Shown here: piece by piece, positions 6,056 through 6,110 of the stretch
Numbering within the stretch: position 1 is the stretch's first letter
How the letters are laid out: each line of letters starts with the position of its first letter
Assembly: GCA_002688335.1 (NCBI GenBank)
Contig: NZCQ01000028.1
Location: forward strand, 1-6,110
Length of the DNA stretch: 6,110 bases
Source: Candidatus Pacearchaeota archaeon
GTDB lineage: Archaea > Nanobdellota > Nanobdellia > Pacearchaeales > GW2011-AR1
Reading direction: 5' to 3'
Notes under the pieces: generated by a model
The model's input: the letters and a program-made list of their open reading frames with translations, nothing else
The model's database searches: none
What the model was told of the DNA's origin: nothing
Program-made: the position numbers and the translations under genes

Positions 6056-6110
6056 CTAAAATAATTTAGCAAAATCAAAATAAACTTCAGCAGGAGTTTT
6101 CCCATACAGA
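6056..6110 (-). CDS. C-terminal end of a probable DDE transposase, partial
   Basis: Reading leftward from the right edge, the frame gives LYGKTPAEVYFDFAKLF and a TAG stop at 6058-6056. The G-K-T-P-A-E motif close to the C-terminus is typical of DDE transposases of several IS families (endings like GKTPAEAAGI or GLTPAEV). Only 17 residues are in the window, so the family cannot be assigned and the call rests on this short motif. Its place next to a palindrome and an att site supports an insertion sequence. The rest of the gene lies right of the window. Confidence 0.45.
   Translation of the reverse strand, partial: LYGKTPAEVYFDFAKLF

Noticed and set aside
1..6110. CRISPR array or toxin-antitoxin pair
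   Set aside because: No regularly spaced repeats and no small paired genes are visible; almost the whole window is filled by five long genes.

Overview
The window looks archaeal and AT-rich. Two genes carry a TATA box (TTTATATA type) about 26 bases upstream of their start codon, which predicts leaderless mRNAs. The tRNA-derived segment has no encoded CCA after the discriminator base, and the regulators are Lrp/AsnC types with a duplicated architecture. The lineage cannot be fixed from sequence alone; AT-rich DPANN groups or Thaumarchaeota are plausible.

Bases 1-4540 form a compact regulator/enzyme locus. A two-gene operon runs leftward (3488 to 682). It encodes a protein with two SAM-dependent methyltransferase domains, followed with a 4-base ATGA overlap by a B12-binding-type radical SAM enzyme. 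On the left the operon meets, tail to tail with 5 bases between, the 3' end of a tandem Lrp/AsnC-like regulator whose start lies outside the window. On the right it diverges from a complete paralogue of that regulator (3582-4538). The divergent spacer holds an inverted repeat, GCAATATT-N8-AATATTGC, laid over the TATA box of the right-hand regulator, which is a good operator candidate. My reading is a regulated biosynthetic or modification cassette in which the methyltransferase and the radical SAM enzyme act on one unknown substrate and the regulators sense a small molecule. The substrate is not deducible.

Bases 4541-6017 form an integration module. A hairpin lies between the convergent regulator and integrase genes. 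The tyrosine recombinase (4557-5912, leftward) has all its catalytic residues, and about 60 bases from its start lies the 3' half of a tRNA-Lys(CUU), from the anticodon stem/loop to the discriminator base. This is the usual structure of an att site made by integration into a tRNA gene. The integrase and probably the regulator/enzyme locus would then sit inside an integrative element whose right border is at about 5975-6017.

Bases 6018-6110 hold a T-run after the tRNA half, a perfect 14-bp palindrome (6039-6052) related to a second one at 5956-5970, and the last codons of a leftward gene whose end (YGKTPAEV) resembles the C-terminus of a DDE transposase. An insertion sequence therefore seems to abut the att site.
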